Notes under the pieces: model-generated
What the model was told of the DNA's origin: nothing
Databases searched by the model: none
What the model saw: the letters and a program-made list of their open reading frames with translations, nothing else
Source: an uncultured beta proteobacterium
GTDB taxonomy: Bacteria; Pseudomonadota; Gammaproteobacteria; Burkholderiales; Burkholderiaceae_C
Direction of reading: 5' to 3'
Assembly: GCA_903840825.1 (NCBI GenBank)
Contig: CAIMHL010000583.1
Location: forward strand, 1-5,221
DNA: 5,221 nucleotides
Shown here: piece after piece, positions 4,989-5,221 of the stretch
How positions within the stretch are numbered: position 1 is the stretch's first letter
Layout: each line of letters opens with the position of its first letter
Position numbers and translations under genes: made by a program

Positions 4989-5118
4989 GGTGGGCTCCTG
5001 TATGAACGAGGCCAATTGCCTCGATCCATAGCATCTGCCTATCCGTTCGCCCGTCATAGCGAACCCATCAACTCGGAGACTACCGCGGGAGCGGTTTAGT
5101 CCATCGCTGCATTGCAGC
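4989..5118 (-). other. Leader of the recombinase-transposase unit, rich in small hairpins; candidate terminus end of the element
   Basis: A ribosome binding site AGGAG (4995-4999, minus strand) precedes the recombinase ATG. Four short inverted repeats follow outward: CGAGGC/GCCTCG with loop CAATT (5007-5023), GTTCGC/GCGAAC with an 8-nt loop (5045-5064), ACCGC/GCGGT with loop GGGA (5082-5095), and GCTGCA-T-TGCAGC (5106-5118). I could not find a convincing -35/-10 pair for the unit. The density of hairpins fits the upstream (terminus) end of an IS91-like element or a regulated leader; the choice is open. Confidence 0.5.
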
Positions 5119-5221
5119 CATCCAGAATTTGCGCCTATATTTGGATCAGATTTCAATTGTTTCCCACTATTTAATTTCCCGAAATATCGTTTTTTTGATC
5201 AATGGATACGTGCTCAAACAG
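5119..5221. other. AT-rich right flank, content undetermined
   Basis: Base composition changes to AT-rich at about 5120, unlike the GC-rich element to the left. Two plus-strand frames and part of one minus-strand frame stay open over these ~100 bases, which is too short to tell coding from chance. One plus-strand frame reads in a protein-like way (…PEFAPIFGSDFN…) and could be the edge of a host gene interrupted by the element, but this cannot be settled here. Confidence 0.4.

Larger units (their letters stand above)
2600..5118 (-). mobile_element. IS91-like (Y2 HUH) insertion element with an accessory tyrosine recombinase; ends approximate
   Basis: The element is defined by a complete IS91-type Y2 transposase and a complete tyrosine recombinase, both on the minus strand and 9 bp apart. 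IS91-family elements are known to move by rolling-circle-like replication, with an origin end downstream of the transposase and a terminus end upstream, no classical terminal inverted repeats and no target duplication. Exact ends therefore cannot be found by looking for those marks. I set the left limit just past the hairpin and repeats downstream of the transposase, and the right limit where base composition turns AT-rich near 5120. Both limits are inference. The short word GGAG-nnn-ACCGCGGG occurs near both limits in the same orientation (2616-2630 and 5075-5089). Confidence 0.7.

Noticed and set aside
4989..5156. N-terminal extension of the recombinase to a TTG at 5156
   Set aside because: AGGAG sits 6 nt before the ATG at 4988, and the extension is unlike the family and runs through four hairpins.
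1..5221. CRISPR array
   Set aside because: No regularly spaced repeats of 24-40 bp are present.

Overview
The window looks like a betaproteobacterial chromosome, probably Burkholderiales. This is inferred from the style of the PpiD C-terminus, the tRNA-His sequence and the accessory genes; no marker in the window fixes the genus. A core stretch (1-1219) is followed by an accessory stretch (about 1220-5120) made of a toxin-antitoxin pair and a mobile element.

Layout. Positions 1-990 (+) hold the 3' part of a periplasmic peptidyl-prolyl isomerase/chaperone gene (ppiD). A promoter with a perfect TATAAT (1027-1032) lies just before an intact tRNA-His(GTG) with encoded CCA (1041-1117), and an intrinsic terminator follows at 1196-1219. 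Positions 1220-1459 are non-coding and contain small repeats and a possible folded structure. Positions 1460-2247 (-) hold a two-gene type II toxin-antitoxin operon: a DUF1778/TacA-type ribbon-helix-helix antitoxin first, then a GNAT/TacT-type acetyltransferase toxin that overlaps it by ATGA. A palindrome upstream of the antitoxin (2265-2290) is a good operator candidate. Positions 2302 to about 2600 show no credible gene.

From roughly 2600 to 5118 lies an IS91-like element on the minus strand. A complete tyrosine recombinase (4113-4988) is followed after 9 bp by a complete Y2 HUH transposase (2886-4103). About 280 bp of structured non-coding DNA lies beyond the transposase stop, where IS91-type elements carry their replication origin end. 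That stretch has a nested 73-nt inverted repeat (2686-2758), a tandem 8-bp repeat and a further hairpin. Sequence past about 5120 becomes AT-rich and probably belongs to the flank.

How the parts work together. The TA pair is a self-contained stabilising module whose toxin family acts on aminoacyl-tRNAs. The element carries two different DNA-breaking chemistries in one putative operon, HUH single-strand nicking and tyrosine-recombinase strand exchange. That pairing and the structured end downstream of the transposase are the most interesting parts of the window. I found no CRISPR array, no rRNA and no wholly unfamiliar multigene system.
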